A stretch of 10,046 bases of DNA from Chloroflexota bacterium (GTDB taxonomy: Bacteria; Chloroflexota; Anaerolineae; B4-G1), in NCBI GenBank assembly GCA_024232355.1, contig JAAEPW010001333.1:1-10046 (forward strand). Reading direction: 5' to 3'. Positions 1-8,200 of this stretch are shown here, piece by piece. How positions within the stretch are numbered: position 1 is the first letter of the stretch; each line of letters begins with the position of its first letter. A program made the position numbers and the translations under genes. The notes under the pieces are model-generated. The model was not told where the DNA came from. It searched no databases and saw only the letters and a program-made list of their open reading frames with translations.

Positions 1-3000
1 CCGAGCCGTTGCCGGTGTAGGGACCAAACGCCGAGAAGCCGGGGATGGCCTCCCATAAAAGGCCGAGCCAGTTATCAGTACCGGAATTAACGCCGCCACC
101 ATCCAGGTAGAATTGAGTGCTAGAGGGTTCGCCAAAGATAGTTGATTGGATCGAACTTGCAGCGGAGGTGTCCAAATGTAACACACTCTCTCCTACCTGC
201 GCTCGGCGCACCTTACTGTAGACGTACCATGTTTGTGAGGTGGTATTGTTTTTGAAAATACCGAAGTCGACTGTATTTAAACCGTGACCGAAGTACGCGC
301 CGCTACCTGAGTTGCCAGTGCCGGTGATAATGGAAAATCCTGCGGTTGCGTTGGTGGAGCGCATAACAGTGATATTGCCGCTACTGTCACTCGCACCCCC
401 ATCGTTATTAGCTGCTAGCCATTGATACCCAACATGAGCCTCGCCGCTATCATTGCCCTCAACAGATGAACCCAATGTGAAACCATCAACCTCAACGCTA
501 TCAACTACTGCGTTGCCGCTCGTAGCATTTGGCAAGTTCGGATGAAGTTGCTCATTGAAGTTTGAGCCTCTAAGGTCATCAATAACTTGGTGGTTTTTGG
601 CACCGTCATCACGGTTTTTGAGCCATATCATGTCAGGCTGGAATGTAGAGCTTCCTGTCTGTATGACAGTGCTACCCGACGCGCCTGTGCCAGTGTATAG
701 GGAGGTTTGGAAATGTGCGCTCGGATCGGCAATCGCCGGGATCGGGAGGTTGGCGGTGCAGAGGACTTTGAAGTCCGTGGGCGGGGTGTGAGCAAATGCC
801 GACTGACCAAAATTCGCCGTAGTGTCAAAGGTGGCGTCCTGCCCACCAATGGCTGGACGCAACGTTTTTCCGGCTAGGGTCGTATAAGCTGCATTTGTTC
901 CCGCTACTGGATCGCCGCTTGCTTCCCACGTCCCATCTTGACCGAACCAAATTTTTCCGTTGTCGAGATCAAGCGCGACCATGACAACGTCGCCATTTGA
1001 TACAGCCGAACCATACCCGGTATTCACTGCGTTGGTGATCTTTTGCCCGAGGTTCAGCCAGAACCCCCAACTATCCGTCGTCTCGCCGACATACTTGGTA
1101 TTCAGCGTGAAGGAAGGCTCGGCAACCCCGATAAAGTTGGAGGAGCCGACAGTCGTGACGGTGATCTCCCAATACCATTTTCCACTCGAAACGGCAACGG
1201 TGCCCACGGTTGTCCCATGGGTACCGCCCGTGTCGATATCAAAGTCTAGGTTGCCATCAGAAAGGCTCATGTTGGCGTGGAGGTGAAGCGGGTTCCATGT
1301 GCAGTAATTCCCCACCCCATTGGCCGCATCATCGGTCGGGCTATCAAGCATCTGGTCGGCGCTGGTCAGGCCGGAGGTGGCGAAGTGATTGGCGGTTGTT
1401 TGATAGAAGTTATGGCCGATGCCTTGGGTGGGCATCCATGAACTCGTGCCAGTGTTGTAAACGCCTTCGGTGCCGTTGCCGGTTGTGTACAACGACAAAG
1501 CCCAAGAGCCACCCTTAACGACAACCCAGTAAGTCGTCCCGGCTACCAGATCGGGGCCATCATTTGGGAAGGTGACGGTTTTCCATTCTACCGTGCCGGA
1601 ACTTAACCCGGTCACAGTGCTGTCCCCGTCAACGGCTGTTCCGCTTGGCGCGTTGGAGCTGTCGGTCTGGATTTCTACCGTGACCCCTGAGAAGGCGGTA
1701 TCATCGACATGTAGATCAACATGAGTGCAGCGCCCGGATCGTGCCGGAATAAACCGAATTCCAACGCCATCGGACCCGGTGTCGCCGCTGTTGATATCAG
1801 ACGTTCCGGTATAGTCGTTGTACTGCGTCAGGTTGGTTCCGAGAATGCCGGAAACATCGTTGCCAAGATCACCACTAAGCGCCCCGTCGATGTGGAAGCC
1901 GTTGGTGCCGTGTGTTCCTTGTGCTGTTAGCCCTAGCTCCATCTCAGCGATTGACAATTCGGTACTGCCATTATTGGCCGTGATGTTAATCCGATAGTCG
2001 TCATACGCCGTGGTGTTGGTAAAGTCGTAGGTGTTCCAAGTCGAGGCCGTCCACGATGTTTCCCCTGCCACTGTATCGAGCGTCACCCATGAACCGGCAC
2101 CAATGCGGCCTTCAAAAGTCCAATCCTTCGGCATCCGAGTGCCGGGGTCTTGGGGCATTACCATGTAGCGGTTAACGACAGTTGCGGTAGTAAAGGCAAA
2201 TTGCAGATAGGCGGTTGTCGAACTTGATACCCAGGCTCCCGTATCGCTATAAGTTTCCGATGTATCTGAAAAGGCATTCGATGCCGCGCCATGTACCTGA
2301 TTGTCGGTAGATGCAGTACCCGCAGCGCCGCCTAATGTTAAGTCGCCGCTATAGGTAGTGACAGCCGAACTATCAAACGCAATTGGCACCCAGTTCCCAT
2401 TAACATCAAACTTGCCAAAGTCGGAGGCTGTGAGCGCGGTTCCGTCTACAATATGGATGTCCGCGAGGTAGCCATCCATATAGGTTGGGGTGCTGTCGCG
2501 CCCAATCTGATGTTGATGGGTAGAGTTCATAATGGAATCGGCGTTTTGGGCAACCTGGGTGGTGACGGTTATCTGGGTGGCAATGCCATTTGCCCAAATT
2601 TTAACTCTGTCGGTCGCAGTTGATTGAGTGGTGTCCACGGCTACGACAAAGTGATACCAAGCGCCATGATCCCGGAACACTTGGGGCGAAGTGCTGACAT
2701 TCATCTCAGTAACGCCGCCTGAAATGCTACCAATGAAGAAATTACGGGCACCTGTAAAGCCGCAAACTACTCGATTATTTGCGTCAGATCCGCCGATGAT
2801 TTGTTGAGAAACATCGGCCCCTACCTTCATCCAAAATGATAAAGTATAGGTCTTCCTATTCCCGGCAACGCTCGGTGTGCGGTACATGTAGCAACTGCGG
2901 TCATCGTCGAAGCGGATGGACTGGTCGATGATGTAAAGGGCCGCGCCCGTAGCCGCCCCGCAAGCAATCATCATCGGCATCAGATTGCAGAATTTGCTTT

Positions 3001-3037
3001 GTAACACCGTTGCTTTCATCAGATTGGTTTTAAGCAT
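1..3037 (-). CDS. Multi-domain phage tail adhesin (LamG, discoidin-like, SPRY), 3' end beyond the window
   Basis: This reading frame runs from an ATG at 3037 to the left edge with no stop (1012 complete codons), so the C-terminus is missing. It is probably a virion surface protein that recognises host glycans. Domains read from the translation: LamG-like lectin fold at about residues 40-215, with the phage-typical tail YMDGYLADIHIVDG; discoidin (F5/8 type C)-like at about 231-370, with PKDWTFEGRIGAGSWVTLD; a choice-of-anchor-like beta module at about 400-545; SPRY-like at about 575-750, with SSGKWYWEITV and LDLDNGKIWFGQDGTW; and a phage tail module resembling the DUF7483 type from about 770 on, with FQPDMIWLKNRD. 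The ATG overlaps the previous gene's stop as TAATG; the upstream GGGGA at 3051-3047 is only a weak ribosome binding site, so coupling is likely. Later ATGs (residues 7, 20, 22, 23) lack better sites. Phage tail adhesin is well supported; the ligand is unknown. Confidence 0.85.
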   Translation of the reverse strand, partial: MLKTNLMKATVLQSKFCNLMPMMIACGAATGAALYIIDQSIRFDDDRSCYMYRTPSVAGNRKTYTLSFWMKVGADVSQQIIGGSDANNRVVCGFTGARNFFIGSISGGVTEMNVSTSPQVFRDHGAWYHFVVAVDTTQSTATDRVKIWANGIATQITVTTQVAQNADSIMNSTHQHQIGRDSTPTYMDGYLADIHIVDGTALTASDFGKFDVNGNWVPIAFDSSAVTTYSGDLTLGGAAGTASTDNQVHGAASNAFSDTSETYSDTGAWVSSSTTAYLQFAFTTATVVNRYMVMPQDPGTRMPKDWTFEGRIGAGSWVTLDTVAGETSWTASTWNTYDFTNTTAYDDYRINITANNGSTELSIAEMELGLTAQGTHGTNGFHIDGALSGDLGNDVSGILGTNLTQYNDYTGTSDINSGDTGSDGVGIRFIPARSGRCTHVDLHVDDTAFSGVTVEIQTDSSNAPSGTAVDGDSTVTGLSSGTVEWKTVTFPNDGPDLVAGTTYWVVVKGGSWALSLYTTGNGTEGVYNTGTSSWMPTQGIGHNFYQTTANHFATSGLTSADQMLDSPTDDAANGVGNYCTWNPLHLHANMSLSDGNLDFDIDTGGTHGTTVGTVAVSSGKWYWEITVTTVGSSNFIGVAEPSFTLNTKYVGETTDSWGFWLNLGQKITNAVNTGYGSAVSNGDVVMVALDLDNGKIWFGQDGTWEASGDPVAGTNAAYTTLAGKTLRPAIGGQDATFDTTANFGQSAFAHTPPTDFKVLCTANLPIPAIADPSAHFQTSLYTGTGASGSTVIQTGSSTFQPDMIWLKNRDDGAKNHQVIDDLRGSNFNEQLHPNLPNATSGNAVVDSVEVDGFTLGSSVEGNDSGEAHVGYQWLAANNDGGASDSSGNITVMRSTNATAGFSIITGTGNSGSGAYFGHGLNTVDFGIFKNNTTSQTWYVYSKVRRAQVGESVLHLDTSAASSIQSTIFGEPSSTQFYLDGGGVNSGTDNWLGLLWEAIPGFSAFGPYTGNGS

Positions 3038-3393
3038 TAGGCCAAGTCCCCAATCAAATACCAAGTGTTTGGGCTTCCCGCCGTGCGCTTGTGGATCGTC
3101 GCACCGGAGTGCTGGCCGGTGAGATTTAACTTGCTGTCTTTCGAGTTGATGATGTCAGAACCTTCGGCAACAAGTGATACCTGTCCTGCGCCCTCTTGAA
3201 TAAGGCCGCACTGAAACCCGGCGTCAATTGCTTCCGTCAATGTCTCGGGCACTGTGACGGTAACGGCGGAAGCGTTATTGAAGAATATCAACTTGCCGTT
3301 AGCAGAGCCGGGGATAGTATAGGTGGTGCCGGTTACTTCGATGATTTGCACATCAAGAATTAGCATCGCTGAGGATGGTTTTGTTGCAGTCAT
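3037..3393 (-). CDS. Small beta-rich phage tail-associated protein, 118 aa
   Basis: The product has 118 residues, no signal peptide and no membrane segment. It is rich in Thr, Val, Gly and Asn and looks all-beta. The stretch FFNNASAVTVTVPETL (residues 37-52), GFQCGLIQEGAGQVSLVAEG (59-78) and the end TWYLIGDLA resemble a small domain seen in phage tail fibre and tail spike proteins, either standing alone or as a terminal module. It starts 2 nt after the stop of the collar-type fibre gene, and an AAAGG 7 nt before the ATG supports this start. Its TAA overlaps the ATG of the following adhesin by one base. Position and sequence type suggest a fibre accessory: a separate tip or linker subunit, or an assembly partner. 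No catalytic residues are evident and the exact role is unknown. Confidence 0.75.
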   Translation of the reverse strand: MTATKPSSAMLILDVQIIEVTGTTYTIPGSANGKLIFFNNASAVTVTVPETLTEAIDAGFQCGLIQEGAGQVSLVAEGSDIINSKDSKLNLTGQHSGATIHKRTAGSPNTWYLIGDLA

Positions 3394-3395
3394 GG

Positions 3396-5159
3396 CTATG
3401 CCTTTATAATGAAGTGGATACCAAGGGAGGGCTGGAGGTTGTTGTGAGCGCCGTCGCCACCTGTTGAGCCGGTGGTGCTTTCGCCGGATTGTGTATTGGC
3501 ATTGGCAGAACCATTATGTACTGTCGCACCCCTGGCACTATGAGTATGAGCGGGCATTTCAGCGATAGTCAGCGTGTGTGTTTCGGCACCGTCTTTATCG
3601 GCCAAGGCAAATGCCGTGGCATCGGAAGCATCGCCTGTACCAACGCCAACGGGGGTCCGTCCCCGGAAATCCGGCAGATTGAAAGTCGTACTACCATCAC
3701 CAACGCCAAACGTTGTGCCAATGACTGCGAATAGCCCTGAATAGGTGGCTCTGCTTACGGCTGATGCATTGCAATCAAGCCAGCCGGTTGGCGGGGTACC
3801 CGTGCACCACATTCTAATTTCACCGACTATCGAGCCCGCCCCTGCTGCCAGCTTGTCAATCGTTACCGCGCCGTCCTTGATCTTCGCGGTCTCTACGGCG
3901 TTATTCACCAGTTTCACCACTGATACTGTGCCGTCTGACGGGATGCCAATGCCGATAGTCGTACCGTAGCGTGCTTCAACGTTGTTGGTCCCAAAAGGGA
4001 TCGCAGCATCAAAAGTGACAGTGGTGGACGAAACCGTAAACGTATCGTGATGCTGGGTAATGCCGTCAAACGTAACGGCGACATTATTTTCCGAACCTGG
4101 AGCCGTACTCAAATTAAGAGCGGTGGTCGTGCCCGCAGTAAAGTCCGCGCCATCGGTGTAATTGTCCACGTTCTGGTTCATCGCCGATGTCCCAAAACCG
4201 GACCAGGTGATCGGCGTTGTGCCAAGCGTGCCACCCGGATCGGCCATACACATCCACGATGTATCTGCATGAGCCGCGCCTTGGGTAACGGTAACCGTCG
4301 CCCCGACATGTTCGTCCCAGGTGTCAAGCGGGGTGGAACGCGCCCACACACCGGCTGCCGACACATAAATGCCGTTCTCCGCCGCAGCGGATTGGTTCTT
4401 AACCAACACCCTGCTGGTGCTGGTTACAATGCCATCGATCGTCTGCTCACCGCTAAGGGTGATGTTCCCGGTGGTGGCAACGGCCGTGGGTTCTTTCCAG
4501 TAAATTCCGGCGGCGGCAGCCACGGCGGTATCCCTAGCATTTTCCGCTTCATTCTTAAACCCCTCAGCCTGGCTCTTAAAGGTATCGGCACTGTTCCTAT
4601 AGGTCTCTGCCAGGCCCTTGGCTGTCTCGGCATCCGTCTTGGCGGATTGGGCGGCGACGACAATCCCATCCACGTCATCGATTGAATTGATGATCCCGTC
4701 CGCCGTGGCATTCCACTTCAAAGCCCTTCCGGCCGCAGGCTCGGCCATTATCAAATCGCCGGTCGCCGTTGTGGATTCCGACAAGGTGACGGCCCGGGAT
4801 AACTTGTCCGCCTGTTCCTGATTTTGCATGGTCAGGCGATCCAGGGCGGCTTCGTGGCTGTCCGCAGGGAAGGCGTCACCGTCGGCGTAATCCGTTTCCT
4901 GAGTAATGGGGAGCTTTCGGTAGCGGACCAGCCGCTCGCCACTGGCCGGGGCGGTGATCATTTCCACAGTGCCTGTCGACCCGGCCCCACCCGTTACCGT
5001 GTAGTGGGTGCCCAGCGTTTGCGTCGTCTCCACACCACTGGCGTTCACAAGAATGACGACTAAATTGCTAGCGTCATAAAAAGGATAGGCCACTGCAAAA
5101 CTGGTCGTAGTACCGTCGCCATTGGTTGATGCTCTAATCGTTGTGTTAGTTATCGTCAT
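3396..5159 (-). CDS. Tail fibre with T7 gp17-like N-terminus and C-terminal tail-collar domain, 587 aa
   Basis: This is a trimeric-fibre type protein expected to attach to the podovirus tail through its N-terminus. Residues 1-130 resemble the T7 gp17 virion-attachment domain, with TSFAVAYPFYDASNLVV, ERLVRYRKLP and an AALDRLTMQNQEQADKLSRA helix. Residues 165-216 are an Ala/Glu/Lys-rich coiled coil containing SQAEGFKNEAENARD, very close to the T7 gp17 shaft helix NQAEGFKNE. Residues 222-322 form a beta module common in phage tail proteins (GNITLSGEQTIDG, RVLVKNQSAAAENGIYV). Residues 333-400 form a second beta module (FTAGTTTALNLSTAPGSENN). Residues 445-587 are a phage tail collar domain: GEIRMW, PPTGWLDCN, FGVGDGSTTFNLPDFRGR, and a Gly/Ser/Asn-rich, His-containing end. 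The start has only a weak ribosome binding site (GGGTAAG). It follows a terminator closely and precedes two tail genes. Tail fibre assignment is strong; the receptor is unknown. Confidence 0.92.
   Translation of the reverse strand: MTITNTTIRASTNGDGTTTSFAVAYPFYDASNLVVILVNASGVETTQTLGTHYTVTGGAGSTGTVEMITAPASGERLVRYRKLPITQETDYADGDAFPADSHEAALDRLTMQNQEQADKLSRAVTLSESTTATGDLIMAEPAAGRALKWNATADGIINSIDDVDGIVVAAQSAKTDAETAKGLAETYRNSADTFKSQAEGFKNEAENARDTAVAAAAGIYWKEPTAVATTGNITLSGEQTIDGIVTSTSRVLVKNQSAAAENGIYVSAAGVWARSTPLDTWDEHVGATVTVTQGAAHADTSWMCMADPGGTLGTTPITWSGFGTSAMNQNVDNYTDGADFTAGTTTALNLSTAPGSENNVAVTFDGITQHHDTFTVSSTTVTFDAAIPFGTNNVEARYGTTIGIGIPSDGTVSVVKLVNNAVETAKIKDGAVTIDKLAAGAGSIVGEIRMWCTGTPPTGWLDCNASAVSRATYSGLFAVIGTTFGVGDGSTTFNLPDFRGRTPVGVGTGDASDATAFALADKDGAETHTLTIAEMPAHTHSARGATVHNGSANANTQSGESTTGSTGGDGAHNNLQPSLGIHFIIKA
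3401..3405 (-). promoter_or_regulatory. Ribosome binding site of the 118-aa tail-associated gene
   Basis: On the minus strand AAAGG lies 7 nt before the ATG at 3393, inside the last codons of the tail fibre gene. The spacing is normal for a Shine-Dalgarno sequence, and it fixes the start choice of the small gene. Ribosomes finishing the fibre gene terminate 2 nt before this start, so re-initiation is also possible. Confidence 0.6.
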
Positions 5160-5173
5160 ATCAACTTACCCAT

Positions 5174-5198
5174 AAAAAAGCGCCCCGGTTTGGAGCGC
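5174..5198 (-). terminator. Intrinsic (rho-independent) terminator between the giant virion gene and the tail fibre gene
   Basis: On the minus strand GCGCTCC, a 5-nt loop AAACC, and GGGGCGC form a 7-bp GC-rich stem with one T-G wobble. Six T's follow immediately. The hairpin starts 26 nt after the TAG of the giant gene, and the T-tract ends 14 nt before the fibre ATG. On the plus strand no T-run follows the stem, so it is directional for leftward transcription. The AT-rich palindrome TTAAAATTTTAA at 5205-5216 lies just upstream of it. By sequence this is a textbook terminator; how efficient it is cannot be read. Confidence 0.85.
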
Positions 5199-5224
5199 GT
5201 TCACTTAAAATTTTAATGCCTCGT

Positions 5225-8200
5225 CTAGTGTTTCTTGTAGCCTGTCACCAATGCCGAATGCAGGCTGAACTCGTCGATGTTGCCTTCACTGTATTGATAC
5301 AGATAATCCAGTGTTCGCCACGCTTGACGCGTCGGAAGATGCCCCGCATAGCCAAACGCCATCAATAAATTACGAGCGTCCGAGCGCGAGAACTCTTCTG
5401 GATCGAAGACCGCTTCGCCGACTGCTGCACTCGCCTGGAGGATAGTTTCGGCAGTACGGGCCAAGGGCGAAAAGCTGTACCCGTAATCGGTCCCAAAGAA
5501 GTTTGCGGCATCACGCACGCCCACCATGCCAGAACCGGCAAAAGTACCGATGGCCTTCACCAGTTTATTCATCTTCTCTTCGTCATCTTCTTCACCGGCC
5601 AGCAAACCATTCAGGAATATTTCGTTAGCTATCACGGGAACCAGCACCAGCCATGTCGCCTGCCGGGTTAGATGAAACGCCTTCCCGGCAATACTGTGTT
5701 TCTGTCCGGTTTGTTTCAGGGTATCTACACCCATGTTGTGAAAGGCGGAGAAAAACGAATAAAACGCTGTAAATAGTTTGTGACCCTCCGAACCACGCTG
5801 TATCCGCGCCAAATCCTTCACATGGCCGGACGACTGCGTCATGCGCACGACACTGTCGGCGTAGTCGATGGCCTTGGCTTCGTCACCCCACCGCCCCATA
5901 CCCTCGTCATAACCAGCCATCCAGGTCGGCACGGCTACCATTTCATCGGTTTTGGCAATTAGCGAGAAATATAGAACCTTGGCATCGCTCAACGGTCCCA
6001 TCTTTAACTTACGCACCTGGTCGGCGACTTCACGGTCAAACAGCTTGGAGCGATTGCGCATAAAGACGGATTTCTCTTTGGCAAACTTCGTTGCTTGTGA
6101 AAGATGCGCACCGGAAAAGAGATACTTGCCGAACGCCTTAAGGGTCTTTCCTTCCCCCAACCTTGCCATTGTTTGCGTCAAGCCTAACGGTTGCACAAGC
6201 GCCGTACGCAACGAAAACCCCATCTCGGCAACAGATAAACCAACACGCAAATGCTTGGCGACCTTGGCCCACCAGACAGGATCAACGGCCACGTCGTTTG
6301 TCGCGATATCCTTGACCCACGGCGTCAACTCTTCATACGCCGGTTGTCCTTTCGTTGCGACGATGGCGTCCTGCACCGGACGGGACTTGATGACCTTGTC
6401 GACATGATTGATAGCCTCACGATAAGCGATATCCTGGATAACCTGTTCGATATGCTGCGGGATGACTTCCAGGGACAACAGTACTTGACGGTTGCCACCG
6501 CCGCCCACACGGGCTTTCGTGTGGCCGTGCCTTGTCGCAGCCCTCGCCCATCCACCGGAAATCAACTCCTTGTAGATATCGTCAACGCTGTCGCGCCCCG
6601 CTTCCGGTGTTGCCGACGGGTCGTACTTGATCGGATAGTATCCGCCTCTCAACTCACGCCCGGACGGCGTCACAAATGGCGTCGCATCCACTTTGAGCGG
6701 TGCTACCCCGGTCATGCGTTCTTCAAGCCCGGAGATTTCCGGCCAGAAACTATCTATATAATCCCATGTTGCCTGAACAAAATCCCAGTCCCGGTCATCA
6801 AGTCTGGACAGCACAGCATTTAACTGTGAATCGTCCCAACCAAAGCCCGATTGAACCCGGTCAAGGTTGTCGGCGTTGCCCATATTCAGGGCCACGGCGA
6901 TGACGGCTTCCTTGGAAAGACTGTCGCCGATCTCGCGAATGAACCGCTTTCGGTTTAGTATCCCGTCCTTGTGGTACAGCTTGAACAGGTCTTTCATTTT
7001 CAGAACGGCGTCTTCACGCAGGGTTTCGGCCTTGTTGGCGGCGTCATTGATCGGCTTGTAAATTGCATCCCATACCGGCCCCAGATCGGCAAACCCGTCC
7101 AGTTCCCGAAGCAGGAACTCGGCCTTGCGATGGGCGGAAGTAAATTTGGCAATGCCACGGGCAGCCACACCGAGTTTCGTTTCTTCGATACTGCGGGGCT
7201 TCCTGACATTATTGTTTTCATAGATATGCGTACCGAGGGCTTCCATTTTCCGGCGAAAATCTTCCCTGGCCTTATCGGAGCGCTCGCGCCCATTTTTAGC
7301 CAGGTTCTTGATGGCGTTGTCCAAATCCTGAAACTGCCAGAACGACATGGCCTTATAGTCCATTGTCGAAAGGGCGGCGTCGGCAAGCACGATTTGCGCC
7401 CCGTCGTTATTCTGCACTTCCACCCAATCGGCCAGGTCCAAAACAGTTTGACGCGCCGCCGCCATATCCAGACTGGCGGGGAACCCGTGAGCGGTCAGTA
7501 CGGCGCGCATCTTCTTGTGATAGTCCACATTCAGCGCCGATGACGTTTTGCGCCTGGCGGCCTTCTTCAAACGCCGGGTGATGCTGTCCGCCTTCTTCTG
7601 AGCCTTCAAGCCCTCCGTATAGAGTAGATGATTCCAGACCTGAGCGCGTTTATGCAGCAGGGCATTGTCGATATCACGCTTGGCAAGGGCCAGTTCCGCC
7701 GCCTTGGATGCCCGGATTTCAGCTACATGGAATTTCGACAGGCGGTTAAGTTCCGCAACCGAGAAATGCGACACTTCCCTTATTGCAGCTTCGCGCAACA
7801 CGGCCAAAGGTACGTCAGTCGCCCTGGCTTCGCGCACGGCGGCACGCTCGGCCCGGCGCTGGTTAACGCCGGCTTCCTTGCGCGCCTTGTTGGCCCCAGT
7901 CTCAAAAGCGGCCTCAGAGCGTCCGTAGCCGTCCGACTGGAGCGTCCCCACGGCTTCATCGGCATTTTCTTGCCGTGTGTCGAAGTTGCCGCCCTGTTCG
8001 GCGGCCTCGCGTCGTGCGGCCTTGTCATGAATGTCTTGTGTCCGCTTTTTACGCAGGACGTTCAATTCCATCGTCAACAGTTCGGCGGCATCCACATTGT
8101 GCATTGCCTCGGCGGCTTCATTACGAAGCCGGTTTTCGTCCAGCACATGGCCGTGACGTTCTTTCATGATCTCGTCGGCACGCCGGTCAATAGCTTGGGC

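Noticed and set aside
1..3036. Left third treated as non-coding because only short open frames are complete within it
   Set aside because: The minus-strand frame from 3037 is continuous to the edge and encodes coherent tail domains; it only lacks a stop inside the window.
2960..3037. Possible lipoprotein-like signal (MIAC) in the first 26 residues of the adhesin
   Set aside because: Phage tail proteins are assembled in the cytoplasm, the stretch is short and atypical, and the next residues lead straight into the LamG framework.
4047..4685. Plus-strand open frame of 212 codons
   Set aside because: It lies wholly antisense to the tail fibre gene, whose domains are clear. Its translation is low-complexity and Arg/Gly-rich with no recognisable motif.
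5289..5302. Inverted repeat CTGTAT-TG-ATACAG as an operator
   Set aside because: It lies inside the coding end of the giant gene, is only 6 bp per arm, and no promoter or second copy accompanies it in the window.
6751..6762. TATAAT-like box on the plus strand
   Set aside because: There is no convincing -35 element at the right distance, and it is inside coding sequence of the giant gene.
7000..7386. Minus-strand out-of-frame open frame of 128 codons nested in the giant gene
   Set aside because: It is a frame-shifted shadow of the giant gene with Arg/Pro/Ser-rich translation, no ribosome binding site and no recognisable domain.
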